Shown: positions 26,001 through 39,560 of the stretch, one piece after another
Numbering within the stretch: the first letter of the stretch is position 1
Layout: every line of letters begins with the position of its first letter
Assembly (NCBI RefSeq): GCF_048771995.1
Contig: NC_133026.1
Span: 60,885,001 to 60,949,000, forward strand
Length of the DNA: 64,000 bases
Source: Taeniopygia guttata
Lineage: Eukaryota; Chordata; Aves; Passeriformes; Estrildidae
Reading direction: 5' to 3'
Position numbers and translations under genes: made by a program
The notes under the pieces: model-generated
Told to the model about the DNA's origin: nothing
The model's database searches: none
What the model saw: the letters and a program-made list of their open reading frames with translations, nothing else

Positions 26001-28945
26001 CAGCTATATGGAGAAAAATCATTGCCTTTCAGTAAGGTAAGATTTTTATTGAGATTATGCAGTGTCATTTAATCTTCATGATCTACTTATGGCAACATAA
26101 ACCATATACTTTGAAATATTTTCACTACATTTGCAAATTATTTTATTATCCTTAACATTAACATTTTCTATGATACCTTTTCTTAGACTTTGGGCACTAA
26201 AATTTTAGGTTTTGGGATGTGTATCTAATCTCAGAATGATTTGTAGATGTAGTTAGAAGAGAATATTTAAATTAAGTGTTTCCACTAAAAAATACTTTGT
26301 TCCTTTGAGAAAACACTGTGCTTGTGCTCATGTAATTTTTATCTCTGGCTGTAGTAGTACTCATATTGGCATGCAGCAAACCTAAGTCAGGTGTCTCTAT
26401 TGCACTACAGGAATACTTATTTTTAGCCAAGAAGTATTACAGTGCAGAGCCAAAATCAGTTGACTTTGTGGGAGCAGCAGATGCAATCAGGAGAGACATC
26501 AATTCCAGTGTTGAACAACAGACTGAAGGTGAGTTCCAGCCTCCCCTCTCCAAATCTAAAAGGAGTAATTTTGGCTTCTCTGTGCCCAAGGGGCCCATGG
26601 CAGCTAAAAAATTCACCTCAGAATGGTAAATCAGACTTCTCCTAAATTGCTTATCTACCGACAAGCTCTTACTAAAATTAGTGTCTTCCATCTCAGTGTG
26701 TGAGGAATATGGCTTATTCTTCTTTGTAAATCAAGATTACCCCAGTAACTACATATTTGCAAATAATCTCAAGCTAGATGAGTGCTATGGCAGCACTTAA
26801 AATTTCCCTGGTTTATATCCCCCGAAACTGTGCCAGCACGTAGGCTGAAACAGTGAAACTGCACAGATGTGTGAATGTCCCTCTGTTTTCCCTAGGTAAA
26901 ATCCAGAATCTGCTGCCTCCTGCATCCGTAGATTCACTCACCAGGCTAGTCCTGATAAATGCTCTCTACTTCAAAGGAAACTGGGCAACGAAGTTTGAAG
27001 CTGCAGCTACCAGGCAAAGGCCTTTCAGAATAAACATGGTATGGCAATATACTGCCCTATTTCCTACACTGCAGGTGGAAAAACCTGAAAAAGATGGGGG
27101 GAGAGGAGGGTGGGGGAGAAATCCCGTCACCCTTTAAATCCATGTGGCAGGATAGTTATTTCATTAAAAGCATACAGTGTATTCAGTACATTTATTTCAC
27201 CACACTTTCAGCACTAAAACTGCACACACATACCAGGCTCTGAGGCACAAATAAATTGTCAGAAGCTGACTTCAAAAAAGCTTCCTTTCTCCAAAGGCAG
27301 GGAAAAAAAAGAGGTGCATTTTCACTTTTAACCATTCAGCAGAGTGGCTGGCATACGGTTTCCTGCAATTGGTATCATCTGAGACAGCTCAGATAGGATG
27401 CCATGCCTCCTAGTGTCTTTCCAGTGTCTTGCAGGGATCCTCTGAAGCTCTTGTGTTCTGTGTCCTACCCATTAGGATGTCTCAGACACATTGGGCAGCT
27501 TGAAGAGTAAATACAATAAACATCCACTGTGCTACTTTAACTCAGTCCTTTTACTGTTCAGAGTACAAATGTAAAACATTCCATTTGATTTGTTGCAGCA
27601 TACAACTAAACCAGTGCCCATGATGTATCTGAGGGATAAATTTAACTTAAACTACATAGAATCAATTCAGGCTGATGTTCTTGAACTTCCATACGTCAAT
27701 AACGACCTCAGCATGTTCATCCTTCTACCCAGTGACATCTCTGGCTTACAAAAGGTAAAAACCCTGAGAATATAAATACTGTGAGAAAGTAAGAGTGTCA
27801 TTATTTACATATTTTATGCATGTGTGAGGTAAAAGATCAGGCTGTAGTCATGTTTCTAGGAAGGAGGATACTGATCAGGCTCAAATCTGGTCTAGTACTG
27901 TGAGCTTGAACCTCTTGAAGCTCAGATTAGATTTCTTAGTTTTGGAAGCCAGCATGACTGTGGTTGCTAAAATTCATAAATCTTGGAAACAGGTAACCCA
28001 AACCCCATAAGATTACTCCTTTTCCAGCAGAACAAAAATGAGGACACAAAACCTGCTGAGATCAGACAGATATGATTTTATTCTGATAAAAACCCACCAA
28101 AATGGGGCAGCCTCTGTTATGTTCCAGGATGTCCAGAACTAATATGTATGGACACTGCCACCTTCTGTAAAAAGCCTGATTCTGCCTTTGGATAACAAAC
28201 CCTTAAGAAATTTTCATTTTTAAGGTGTTGTGTGGGGGGTGAAGGAAAGCTCTTTTCAGTGAATTCTAAAATGTGGGGAAGACAGCCCTAGGAACAGAAA
28301 AAGAACTAAACTCTGCTATATTCCTTGACAGTTACTGAGAGCATTTAAAATACTGCATTGATATACCATAGAACAACATTCTCCTTCAGTGAAAAAGATC
28401 TCTGAACTGCTGTTTCATGACTGTTTTCCTAGTACTCTTACAACCTCTTGAAAAGTTGTCCATTTAAGAGAAGAAAAAACCCTTAGGGCACAGGTTTTTG
28501 AACATTTTTAATTTTCTAATTTTCTTTTGACTTACTACAGCTAGAAAGAGAATTGACTTTTGAAAACTTGTCTACATGGACGAATCCAGAACTAATGGAG
28601 AAAATGAACATGGAAGTTTATCTGCCCAGGTTCACATTAGAAGAGAAATATGACCTCAAATCTACTTTGAGCAGGATGGGGATACAAGATGCCTTCACAG
28701 AAGGTCAAGCTGATTTCACAGCAATGTCCAAGACTGGTGATCTGTTTTTGTCACAGGTTTTCCACAAGTGTTACCTGGAAGTCAATGAAGAAGGCACAGA
28801 GGCAGCAGCTGCCAGTTCAGCAACACTGGCATCACGAAGTCTTGGTGCTACTGTTATCTTTTTGGCAGATCACCCTTTCCTTTTCTTTATCAGGCACAAT
28901 AAGACCAATACTATCCTCTTCCTGGGAAGGTTTTCTTCCCCCTAG
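23013..28945 (+). CDS. SERPINB2: Serpin B2 (PAI-2 type)
   Basis: Ov-serpin of the plasminogen-activator-inhibitor-2 type; mammalian PAI-2 inhibits urokinase and is mostly intracellular. Coding exons: 23013-23180, 24180-24293, 25902-26036, 26411-26528, 26896-27038, 27599-27754, 28541-28945; all phases fit, giving 412 aa (human 415). Exon 3 is long (38 aa) and supplies the extended CD loop typical of PAI-2; it has an NVT glycosylation motif and one Cys, but fewer Gln than the human loop, whose Gln residues are transglutaminase substrates. After the loop come [23 protein letters not shown] and [11 protein letters not shown], all PAI-2-like. The hinge GTEAAAA is inhibitory in type. Predicted P1-P1' is Arg377-Ser378, consistent with a trypsin-like target. 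It has no signal peptide and no breaks. Assignment rests on sequence and on its place next to MENT. Confidence 0.92.
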
Positions 28946-29450
28946 AAACTCGATTACTAAACAGGTTATTGCAACAACAAAAATGAACTAAATACACACC
29001 ACAAGGAACAACTCAATAGCCTGCACACTTCTTAATTTTCCTGTACTGTTGACAAATCTCTCAATATTAGAAGAGAATATTTATGAAAAATAGCCTCAAA
29101 ATTATGCCTCTGGCTCATTTTCCTGGCCAAAGAACTCCAAAATGCTAGCACTACACGCTAAGTACCAAACTGTGCAAAGAAGAACATTACTATGTCTTTT
29201 CAGCACTTTGTGAACAAGAACTTCCACAGTTCAGAACAGACTGAGTTGAGCTCAACCAGTAATTTTAAAGTTTTGATACCTAAGAAGAAGAAAACCCAGG
29301 AAAATCTCCTTGCAGAATGCTGCTGTATCTCCATTGGTTTCAGATCATGCTGATCCCCAAGGCAGGCTACTCACCCGCATTCTTGTCCGTTTTTTACCAA
29401 CTCTGCAGACTGGCAGAACTGGCAATGAAATAAACCTGCAAAATCACCTT
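28946..29450 (+). other. SERPINB2: SERPINB2 3'UTR and poly(A) signal
   Basis: The first AATAAA after the stop is at 29429-29434, giving a 3'UTR near 0.5 kb. A second AATAAA lies at 29564-29569 and could be used instead. Confidence 0.6.
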
Positions 29451-31720
29451 TGTTCCTGATACTGGTTCTTCTTTTTTTTGCTCAAAAAGGAGTTAACACA
29501 TATACTTTCTATTCTCTGTCCCACAGCAATTTGAAAATATTTAACAACACTATAGAACTAGGAAAATAAAACACATGTACCTCAAAATCTTCTCCTTTGT
29601 AAACTTTGATCCTTACAACACTATTTCCAGCCTAGCACTGTACTGGTTTGCTCTCATTTTACTTTGCCACTTATTCACTGTTTTGAGACAAGATCAAATG
29701 GGAGAACCAAGTCTAAAGCTAATACAAGTAATACTAATGGCTGTAAGTGCTTTCTGGAAGATTAATGTGAATCTCCCAGGTTATATTTACTCCTGTCACT
29801 GCTCTTTCTCCTAAGAGAGTGTCCTGATCATTCATGCATGTTTGCAGGGAATGTTCCTGACTATATGAATTCACAACAGACAGCAAAGGACGAGGTTTCT
29901 TAATGGACTTGCACACATCAATAGCATCTTACTACAAACACATTTTCTTGAAACAGCAGGACTCCCTTTACCTGGCAGAGATTGCTGACTGTCCCTGCAT
30001 CTTTTCTCTTTTCATTCAAGTGGTCAGCTACTCCCAGGGTCCCTTCTGGCTCTGCTTCCCAAATTGAAAAGGAACATAGGAAAAGTGTTATGAAGCACGT
30101 GCTTTATTCTATCCCTATAGAGCCCCAAGAGAAAAGCCTTCTGCCTGTATCAGTCATGAAACATGACACCGGATCCCTGTGCATTCAGGTCCAATTCTGC
30201 CATGCCCTCCTTCACCTCATGGAAGAGCAGCATGTCCCCATGGATAAGCCTCGTAAGCACTTCCTGATATGCCTTGGGAATAAAGACAGAAAAGCCACAC
30301 GTGGAAGGCCAAGGAGGAACAAAACTATGACAACATTAACACAAACTCACTCGGGCCTTTAAAGCCAATGGAAATGTGAGTCACCTTTTCTCTCTCCTTC
30401 ACTATTTTAAGCATGGTTACAGAGATGACATAGTTTATGTCCTTTTGGCAGTACCATATCATTACTGACTGGCAGTGGCCACAACACATGAAAAGTGAGT
30501 TATGCATTCGTGACCAACCTTTTCCCTGGGTGAACAGCAGTGCTGGAAATGTTGTGGAATCTTTATCCTTGGAAGGGCTATGGCTAACCTTATCTACTCA
30601 TGGCCCTGCTCCAAGCAGGAGGTTGATCTCCAGATGCCCCTTTTAATTAATATCTGTGATTTTTTTTCTCTCTTCTCAAAAGTCACTCTGCCTTGCCATC
30701 TCCCTTTCTCATCTTGTATGGCTTCCTTGCATCTTGACTAGCAAAGGCAACTATCTTGCTCACAGTATATATCTTTGGGACTTGGGAGTCTCCTGGCTTG
30801 GGCTTTTTCATCACCTAACCATTCAGTTGACTTTTCTCCTATCCAGATTTCTGGAGGACTTACCATACTAAAACTAGCACTTGTTTAATTTCTGGCATTT
30901 CTTCACTGCCTTGCACAACACTGATTTTTGACATTTTTTTGAATTCTTGACCCACTGTATTCCTGTAATCAGGCTTGCAGTAAAATGCTTAGCACACAGT
31001 ACAATTTCCTTCCTTTCCTGCACCTTCCCCTGCCCTCTAGGGTCTTAGACTTGTTGCCACCATGTTCTTTTCCCATCACTGTCTCTCTTCTGGGACTTCA
31101 AAGTGACAGCTCTTGTGCATGTCTACCTGTGTTGTTTCTCTCTTTGTTTGAGCCCTCTCAGCAGGGTTGTTTCAATTCTTGTCCTTCTCCTTACTGTGCA
31201 GTAATTCAGGGTTTTGTGGTGTTTGTCTCAAATTATTCCCAGCCATGACTGCAATGAGATTTCTTCACCAACACAACCAGTGGGGTGTCCATCCCTTACC
31301 CTCCTTCACATCTTTGCCTCTGTGTTCCTAATGATCTTCAGTCTTAAACCAGACACCCAGTGTCCAATTCAATCACTAAGCTTGGTGTTTTATGCTGAGG
31401 TACTGCGTTTGAAACTCAGGAGTCACAGAGAAGAGAATCAGACCCTCAATATCTGCTTAAATCCAGAAGCCAAAACCAAGTATTGTGTAACCTTTTTAAA
31501 AGTCACTTATTTTAAACAACAGAGAAATTATCTCCACAACACCAAAAAACCTTTGGAATCAGCAACTTGCTTTGCTATCCTCTCAGTAGGCTATTATGGG
31601 GTAACAACAGACCTGAGATTTTTATTCCATTGTTCTTTTGAAATCTCTAAACCTGAAAAGTGACCAGGTCAACGAAAAGGACACTATTTCCTAAGATCTT
31701 CTGGGGATGTGGTAGAAAGG
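29451..31720. other. Intergenic, SERPINB2 to MENT
   Basis: No exon or repeat family recognised. A 126-codon open frame at 29982-30362 has no serpin or other similarity and no supporting splice signals. I treat it as chance. Confidence 0.5.
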
Positions 31721-31755
31721 AACTTTGGGTAGGTGGGAGCAACTTTGGGTAGGTG
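31721..31755. repeat. 20-bp direct repeat at MENT promoter
   Basis: The 15-mer AACTTTGGGTAGGTG occurs at 31721 and again at 31741, exactly 20 bp apart, immediately upstream of the GATA/purine block of MENT. Two turns of helix separate the copies, so a factor bound to both would sit on the same face. Function is unknown. Confidence 0.8.
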
Positions 31756-31760
31756 TTTGT

Positions 31761-31786
31761 AGATAAAAGGGAAAGGGAGGGGCAAG
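31761..31786 (+). promoter_or_regulatory. MENT upstream GATA/purine-rich block
   Basis: AGATAA (GATA-type site, 31761-31766) is followed by GAAAGGGAGGGGCAAG (31771-31786), a purine-rich run that could suit ETS/PU.1-like or zinc-finger factors. Nearly the same pair lies at 44562-44583, at the same distance from the neighbouring SERPINB10-like leader exon (120 versus 117 bp to the donor). Conservation between paralogues supports function. No TATA box sits at the expected place. Confidence 0.5.
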
Positions 31787-31819
31787 CAGTACTGTGTTCC
31801 TTAATTTAAAACTTGCTTA

Positions 31820-31881
31820 ACTCACAAATGCAGAACCTGACTGAGGACAAGACCTAAGTCTTCTCTCTCACAGGACTAAAG
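31820..31881 (+). other. SERPINB10: MENT non-coding leader exon
   Basis: A predicted 5'UTR exon ending at a GTAAAT donor (31882). The stretch CAGAACCTGACTGAGGACA (31831-31849) is nearly identical to one in the leader of the downstream paralogue (44629-44647), which is the main evidence that it is an exon. The 5' end is a guess. A 1.25-kb intron follows. Confidence 0.6.
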
Positions 31882-33138
31882 GTAAATATTTAAATCAATT
31901 TAAGTAAATTTTATGGTGTTTTTGAAAAGCAATCTGTGCCATGCGTGACTGTATGGATAAATGATTATATACTTCTGTTATAATGTATTATTCTTGCCTT
32001 GTGTTTTTCTAAATGTCAACCATTAGAGAAAATAATGCTGTAAGCCTACAGAAAACTGCTATTTTGGAGCAGAATTATTCACAAGCAGGGAAGTTATCTT
32101 AGGGCAGTGACTGCACTACAAGTAAAATCTTTATTTTGATAAAATAATTCTGTACTTAATGTGAAGGCACAGCACTGCACATTATCAGGCCAGAGACTCA
32201 GAGCAGTATTCATTAGCTGAAAACAGAAATTCCCATCCTGTTGCTCTCTTGGTTGTGCTCTCCAAGGAAAGAAAATCACTCTGTGGTACAGACATGGTCC
32301 TGAGGGCATACTGACTGCCAGAAAGAATGTAGTTGTTTGGAAACCAAACACTTCATAAATACCTGCAGATATCAAAGATTGCCCACAATTTTTGTTGCTC
32401 CATAGATACAACAAGAATAACAATAATAATCTAAGCATTTCTGGTCTTTTGAGTGGTAAATTACATGAGGCAGCTATTACTGGGTAGATATCTTAAAGCC
32501 TAGAGCACTCATAACCTCAAGGCATCTGACAGTTTTTGGAGAAGATAAAATTGCTGGAGCATACAGACAGGGTGGTAGGTACACACAATGAATAAGCTGT
32601 ATAAGTCTAAATGGAAGCAACAGCTTTGCTGTTCATGCAACTATTCAGAATAGGCTGCCGGCCAGGAAAAGCAAATGAGCCTGAAAATTATGCCTAAATC
32701 CTTTCACAGTATCAGCTGTCAATTCTTTACAAATCCAAATGTAGTAGTGGGAAACTCAAACATTGTGAACCAATGCACTAAAAATGCATATAAATTCTCC
32801 TGGGAACGTTGCTTTGATTAATCATTAGTTAAGGACAAAAAGGAAAATAAATACAGAGGTTAAAATCTACATATCTTTGGAAATCAAAGGCAGAAAGAAT
32901 CACAAAGAAAACTGCAGCTGTATAAAAGAGGGGAAAAAACTAAAAGAAATCGGTGCTCTTAACAGGTGTCAAACAGTATCTGTGTGGAAGATAAACATAC
33001 AACTATGCTACTAGTTTTAAATTTATTGTCTTGCATATGCAACATTTCTCACTAATGGATACTGTGTACAAAAATTTACAAAAGTTTAAACATTCAAAGA
33101 GGACAATTCTGTCTGTTGGCTCTTTCCAGGCTGTAAAA

Positions 33139-36100
33139 ATGGAAGTGGTCTCCACATCAATTGGCAACTTTACCATGGATCTTTTCAACAAGCTGAATGA
33201 AAACAACAAGGGAAAAAATATTTTCTTTTCCCCTTGGAGCATATCAACTGCTCTGGCTCTGACATACCTGGGAGCAAAAGGAACTACAGCAACCGAGATG
33301 GCAGAGGTATGTTACTATTGTACTATTATTGTGGGGAGAACCATTTGGATTTGCACAAACACATTCCTATTGTTGGGAGAAACAGTGGTGGAAGGGAGTT
33401 CTGCCTTGCAGCATGTAGACAAGAGCACAGTGTTGGTGGTCTGGGAGGGGGATGGTGCTATTCATTGTTATTCCATGGGATTTATTGTCACTACAGCTTC
33501 AGCATCCTTTTGATTCACCACCTAAGCATCAGATAGCACAGTGAGTAATCACAAAAAGAGAAACATGACAACCATCTGATCCCCATTTGACTTTAAGTTT
33601 CACAAGGTCTTTCATGCCTGTTTCTTATCTTTTGAAAACTCTACTTGCAGGTCCTTCATTTCACTGTAGGAGCAAGAGCTGAAGCTTCTTCTTCTGTGGC
33701 CAGACCTTCTCGGGGGAGACCAAAGAGAAGAAAATTGGTATCTATTTGAAGTGAAATTCCATTAGAAAGAACCTGCAGAATCAAAATGTCCATATATAGA
33801 TTTAGGAGTCCAACATTTATTGTCTGCACTCCTCTTTAAAGTACAAACTCCAGCCATATCTCACAACAGAATGATGTTCAGTTCCTTTCACTCATTCAGA
33901 CTTTCAGAGGTTGAAAGGATGAGTCACTGGGATAGTCTGGAAGGTTTGTTATATAACAATTCAGTTAATCCAGTCATGAACTGAGCTCTGCAAATTTGCA
34001 GTGACGATAAACTTGAGAAAATAAGCAGTAAGGAAGAGGAACCCAAGTCCCTCTCCTATACACATTGCTTAGCATGTTTTGAAAGCTTCATGCACAAATG
34101 AAATTGCTGAATGTTTGGTTTCTTTTTCCAAGGATCCTGAGAACAAGCAAGCTGAAGATATCCATTCTGGCTTCAAGAAGCTCCTGACTGCCATCAACAA
34201 ACCCAGAAGTGCCTACTCCCTGAAAAGTGCCAACCGCATTTACATGGAAAAAACCTTCCTGTTATTGCCTGTAAGTTAAATCTCAGGAAAGAGAAAGAAA
34301 AGGTGCACAAATATTTCTCTTTTTAATTACTTGCCATTAATAGAACAGGTTGGAAGCTGACCTTCAATACTGTGAATAGGAGCTCTGGACTCCAGTGATT
34401 CCCTGGTTCCAGTTAATTAACTGGATACCAGTTCAGTCTGCTCACAGAATTTAAGAATGCATTGCCCTTTGACTGTATTGTAGATCCCTACAATCCTTTA
34501 GTATTGGAACCACCAATATATAAAATTGTAAATGAGAAATTAAAATAACCACACCCATAGGATGCACGCAGCCTTCCTCATTTCTCCAGATAAGCCTTGG
34601 AATTGTGAAATTTCCGTTCTTTGGTTATTTCTCACTTGTTAACCCACAGTCCAGCACAAAGTACCAATCAAGATCCTGCAGTCCTCTAGATCCAAGAATC
34701 TATCAAGTATAAGACCTAACAACTTCCTTTTGGGGCTAAAAATAATATATTTCTCTATTACCAAACATTTTGCTCACTTTTTTTGTTATTTTGCAGACAT
34801 ATATACAGCTCAGTAAGAACTACTACAAAGCAGAGCCACAGAAGATTAACTTTAAGACAGCACCAGAACAGTCAGGAAAGGAAATCAACACCTGGGTTGA
34901 AAAACAAACTGAGGGTAAGCTGGGCTCAATCCCAACACTCTTACTCTCCCACAAAGTCAGTCTGCCGTTACCTTTGGGCAAGTGCCTTTACTTCCCCAGG
35001 CGCTACTGCAGCAGCCAGGTTATGCCTTCCAGTGTGGATGTGGGCAGTGAGCAGAGATAAGGTGGGAGGACAGAGAAAGAGCAGCACACTTAAACAGCTT
35101 CAAACACCTGATCTGAATCTCACTGAACTCCCTGAGCAGATTCCCATTGACTCCATTGTGCTCTGCAGCAGCTGGTCCTCAGGCCCAACCATGTCCTGGT
35201 GCTGCACCCAGGCACCACTGGCAGAGCAGACAGAGGGGAGAGACACCTCTGCCTACCAGAGTGCTCCAGGGCTGGGGGGATGCCTGCCCTGCTGTACCAC
35301 TCTGCACTGGGCAGAGGGCTCCTCCTTCAACCTGGTGTAACCAGTCAGTGAAGCTTTCTGCTTCTAGCTGCTTGCCATGAAGATGAGACAGTTTTGGAAG
35401 AAGGAGTAAACCCCTGTCAGCCAGGAGGACAGGTCAGGAAACAGCTTTGGAGAGTGTAAAGAACTGCACTGATTTATGTCAGGGGCACATTTCAGGGAGC
35501 AGGGCATCAAGGCATGGACTTTTTACTAAAAAGCTGAACTGAGAGAAAAACTGATCAAAATGTCCTCACTGTGCTATTCTGGATTGAAATCTGACTCTTG
35601 TGCTTTCAAAAGGCAAAATCAAGAATTTGCTGGGTCCACGAGATGTGACAAGCAGCACCAAGCTGATCCTGATAAATGCCATTTACTTCAAGGCAGAATG
35701 GGAAGTGAAATTTAAGGCACAAGATACAGAGCTGCAACCCTTCCGACTGAGCAAGGTAAGTTCCTCCTTAGTATCCTTCTTACTGTAAACAACCTGGTCA
35801 CAACAGCTATTGCTGAAATCTTTCCATTTCATAAGTCTTCAAGGTAGCCCTGTGGAAACTAGACCCTGTGAATAGCTGGTTGCAGCAAAATCTGTCAGTT
35901 CTCAGCTCACTGAAACATTAGGATGTGCTCAGGTAAATGTTAGTGAGCTCCAGATAACAGCTACTGTTTCCAAAATCATTACAGTCATTTAAAACCTTTC
36001 AGTAAAGCAGCACCAAAATTGACTAAATTGTAAAAACATGATTTTAAGAGTCCAGGGTTCATAGATAGGAACTACATGGCATGTCACGGATGAGTACAGC

Positions 36101-38457
36101 ACCAGGCCTCTGCACTGTGCAACCAGGCAGGCCACAATCATTTCTGCTCAAACACAGCTGCAACAGTGTGCCCTGAACTGGTGCATGGCTGTGTGAGGCT
36201 AGAAGCAATGTTAATGGCATGAATCCAGAAGAGATGTTAAGAATTCACAGTTAAAGAACTCTGTGCAACTTCCACAAAGTGTACCTTCTGCCATATGATT
36301 AGCATGTACACATGGGCTGCTTCCTTGAATGAAAGGATACAGATGTTAATAGAAGTCACATACTCCTGACAACCTGACTGCTTCCCAGGAACTCATCATG
36401 AGCCCTTTTGCTCTCACACTAGCATTATCTTTTCTCAATCAATCAGCTAGTCACTTTTTATCTCCTCAGAGAGAGGAGACCACTGATAAGCTGCACAACA
36501 CTTATCCTCTTAAACCACAGCTGTTTTCCTTCCAGAGTGTTGAAAGGCCATATTCCACACCTTCTCCATTCCCCTAATCCTTGCAAACATTTCTAAATCT
36601 CTTCCTCCTTAGGCATTTTTTGAGGAGAAGAAAAAAATATCTCTGTTCAACCCCCTACAAAAGCTTTGGGACAGACACCAAGATAAGCAATGTTGTCTAG
36701 TCAATAAAAGCTTTGGAAAATGGATGATAAATCACTGTTTTAAAAGCTCCTTAGAAAATTACCTCTCCTTGCTCTGCACTGAGACATTATCACCCTTCCA
36801 TTCAATGAATGATTTCTTACTTATAAAAAAATACTTTCCAGAACAAGACCAAGCCTGTAAAGATGATGTACATCAGAAATACATTTCCAGTTCTCATCAT
36901 GGCAACAATGAATTTCAAAATGATTGAGTTGCCATATGTGAAACGTGAACTCAGTATGTTCATCCTCCTTCCTGATGACATCAAAGACAACAGTACGGGT
37001 CTCGAACAGGTACAACCATTTTCTATTACTGCTCAGGCACTAAAAAAAAAGAAGGGCAGGCTGACAATGGTATCTCCCTTTCTGAGGACATGCTATCATG
37101 CTGTTTGACCTCCTCCGCTAGCTGAATTAATTTTCCTTAATACTTATCTAATCCCAAGAAAGTTCTTCCATGCTGAGCACCTTAGTTTGGTAGGAAGTGA
37201 AGACAGGCAACACTGTGAAGAATCAGATGCTCAGCTCTTCAACAGTCCCCTTGACTGACACCCAATTTTACATGATCTGTGAGAGTTAAATCTCCCTTCC
37301 TCGCACATTCAGAAGAGACACCACCAAGAAATCACAGGTTGTTCCTGAGATGACACCTTTTCTCCATGGCCTGGAAGTTTATTTCCATATTGTTCTCACT
37401 CTTTTCCCCCCTCTCCTCTCCCACCATTTGTCTGCTCAATGAAAAACTAGGATTTTGGTGAGACTGCATTTGCTACAATAATGAGATCTCCTACTGTAGT
37501 TACTATAATTCCATGATTGTTAAATTCTTGGAGTCTATACCATTCATTGCTTTCCTCCATTTGATCTGAGCTGAACCCTGGTGCCATAGTGCCCAGGACA
37601 CAGAGTGGTAGTGAAAGACTTTGCCAGAAGCACTTTGTTTCAAAGCTGTCAAGAAAATATATGCAATAATTTTAACACCTGTTTTTATAGAACTGGACCA
37701 AACCATGTGCCGCAAAGCAATTTTAGTCACATCAGGACTGAATTAAAAAAGAGGAAAGAACTACCATGGGGGATGGCAGCTGTTGAATGCCCTTCCCATC
37801 TCTCTTTTGCAATGGATTTGGAAAGGACACTGCTTAAAACTTTGCAGCATTAAGACTCGAATATTTGTTGTGCACCTTGTCTCTGATCATTAGTAAAATG
37901 AATTTCTATTGCATGCTTTCAGCTAAATGTAACTTTTGCTATTTAAAATGTTTAATTAATTACATTGCCATCAAATTGATTAATTCATAGTTAATTAATT
38001 GTTTTTCCATGCAAACACCCAATTCCTTCTCTTTCTTAAATGATAGCTGGAAAGAGAACTGACGTATGAGAAGCTGTCTGAATGGACTGCTTCCAAGAAG
38101 ATGACCGAGACTCTTGTGGATCTGCACCTACCTAAATTCAAACTGGAAGAGACATATGACCTCAGTGATAATCTGTTCAGGATGGGAATGCACAGTGCCT
38201 TCAACAGCAATGCTGATTTCAGTGGAATGACTGAGAATGCTATAGCTATCTCCAAAGTTTTGCACAAGTCTTTTGTTGCAGTTGATGAGAAGGGCACTGA
38301 GGCAGCTGCTGCTACTGCTGTCATTATAGAGATGAAAAGTTCACCTGTTAGCCATGTTCTGAAATTTAGGGTTGACCACCCTTTCTACTTCTTTATCAGA
38401 CACAACAAGTCCAAGAGCATCCTCTTTTTTGGTAGATTCTGCTCTCCTCTAGAATGA
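33139..38457 (+). CDS. SERPINB10: Heterochromatin serpin MENT
   Basis: MENT is an avian chromatin-condensing serpin of granulocytes, erythrocytes and lymphocytes that also inhibits papain-like cysteine proteases such as cathepsin L. The symbol SERPINB10 follows chicken MENT usage. Coding exons: 33139-33306, 33651-33737, 34133-34270, 34797-34914, 35613-35755, 36842-37009, 38047-38457; 410 aa, the chicken length. Exon 3 gives the CD ('M') loop with [13 protein letters not shown]: an AT-hook core RGRP at residues 77-80 running into a basic nuclear-localisation run. The start exon ([15 protein letters not shown]) and the [21 protein letters not shown] block match chicken MENT closely. The penultimate exon has a four-residue insert (DNST) also present in the next gene. 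The hinge [12 protein letters not shown] is inhibitory; the following EMKSSPVS differs from the chicken segment I recall (SFTTSVIN). Open throughout. Confidence 0.95.
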
Positions 38458-39560
38458 ATTATTTCTTGCTCTCAGTCAGCAACCAAGGTTCACTGTTCAA
38501 TGGGAAAAAAAGTGAACTGTGGTGCTAAAATCTCAACCTTAAGACATGTAGCCTACCTGTACTGAAGCGCCGGTTCTTTTCCTTACACCAACGCCCCTCA
38601 AAAAAGGCAGCAAACAGAAACCATCCTGAGCACCAAAGAACACCTCTCTACTGCTTCTTTCTATTGTCCTAACGAGACAGTCCTAAACAGGAAAAAAAAA
38701 GTACCGTTTTGCTCCCTTTTATAAAATCTGCTCTTCTGGCTTTGTTGTTTAAAAGTAAGGTGGAGTCTTAAAAGCTCTCTGCACACAGGTCATCATTTGC
38801 CCTATGTCAAATGCTGACTTCAAGGGAAATGCAGTTCATTCTCTTGACTCTCAAAGAGAGAAAAAAGAACCCCAAAGAAAACCCACAAACTTGTAGAAAT
38901 CTGGATAGTCTCTCTTACTCTCTTATCCTCACTGGAAAATCTGTATTTATACTACAATGCTATTTCATAAACTCAATTTCAAATTTCAATGACTGTTGGG
39001 AATTAACAAATTTTAATACAAATCCAGAATAATCTCAGAATGCCCCTTACCATCCTGTCTCACCAAATGTGTATAGGCACATCACATTCATTCTCTCCTG
39101 CTCTTTCAGCTTCCTGAAAAAATAAGACTATGAGCGAAAATTGTCCAATCCTTAATATTAAATCGCTGACTTCTAATAATGTTGCATTTTCCCCACATTT
39201 TTCTAGATTTTTTAGTTTAAGGTTGCTGAGATTTCCAACCAGCAAAAAAGCTAAGAAAACTATCAGGATGGCCTTCTTGCCATCTTTTATTCATATGTAA
39301 TCTAAACTTGTTAGAATTTAAATCTGCTTCCGCTTTTTAATTTTACTTAATGATACTTAATGTTTCCTGGTTAATACCTGCAAAGCTTCCTTGCCACCTG
39401 CAATATTGACCAATGTTTGATTTGTACCTTGCATCTCAGCAAATATATTTGTGGTATTGACAGAAGCACCAGTGAAATTTTGATTTTGATTGATACTGTA
39501 CTTATTATTTTACCATGAGCTGCATTTAAAAAAATAAATGAAGTTGTGTTTGTGTTATTC
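38458..39560 (+). other. SERPINB10: MENT 3'UTR and poly(A) signal
   Basis: No canonical signal is seen until AATAAA at 39533-39538, implying a 3'UTR of about 1.1 kb. A variant signal nearer the stop is possible. Confidence 0.5.

Noticed and set aside
29982-30362. 126-codon open frame with an RGRPRRNK run like an AT-hook
   Set aside because: No similarity elsewhere, no serpin exon size or phase, no conserved start context. The basic run is probably chance.
32921-32928. TATAAAAG as a MENT promoter
   Set aside because: It lies about 0.2 kb before the ATG exon, inside the leader intron. The leader shared with the paralogue at 31820-31881 is better supported. An alternative start cannot be excluded.
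34783-35340. 185-codon open frame overlapping a MENT exon and intron
   Set aside because: It is a shifted frame over the 118-bp MENT exon and then GC-rich intron. The true exon frame and splice donor explain the coding signal.
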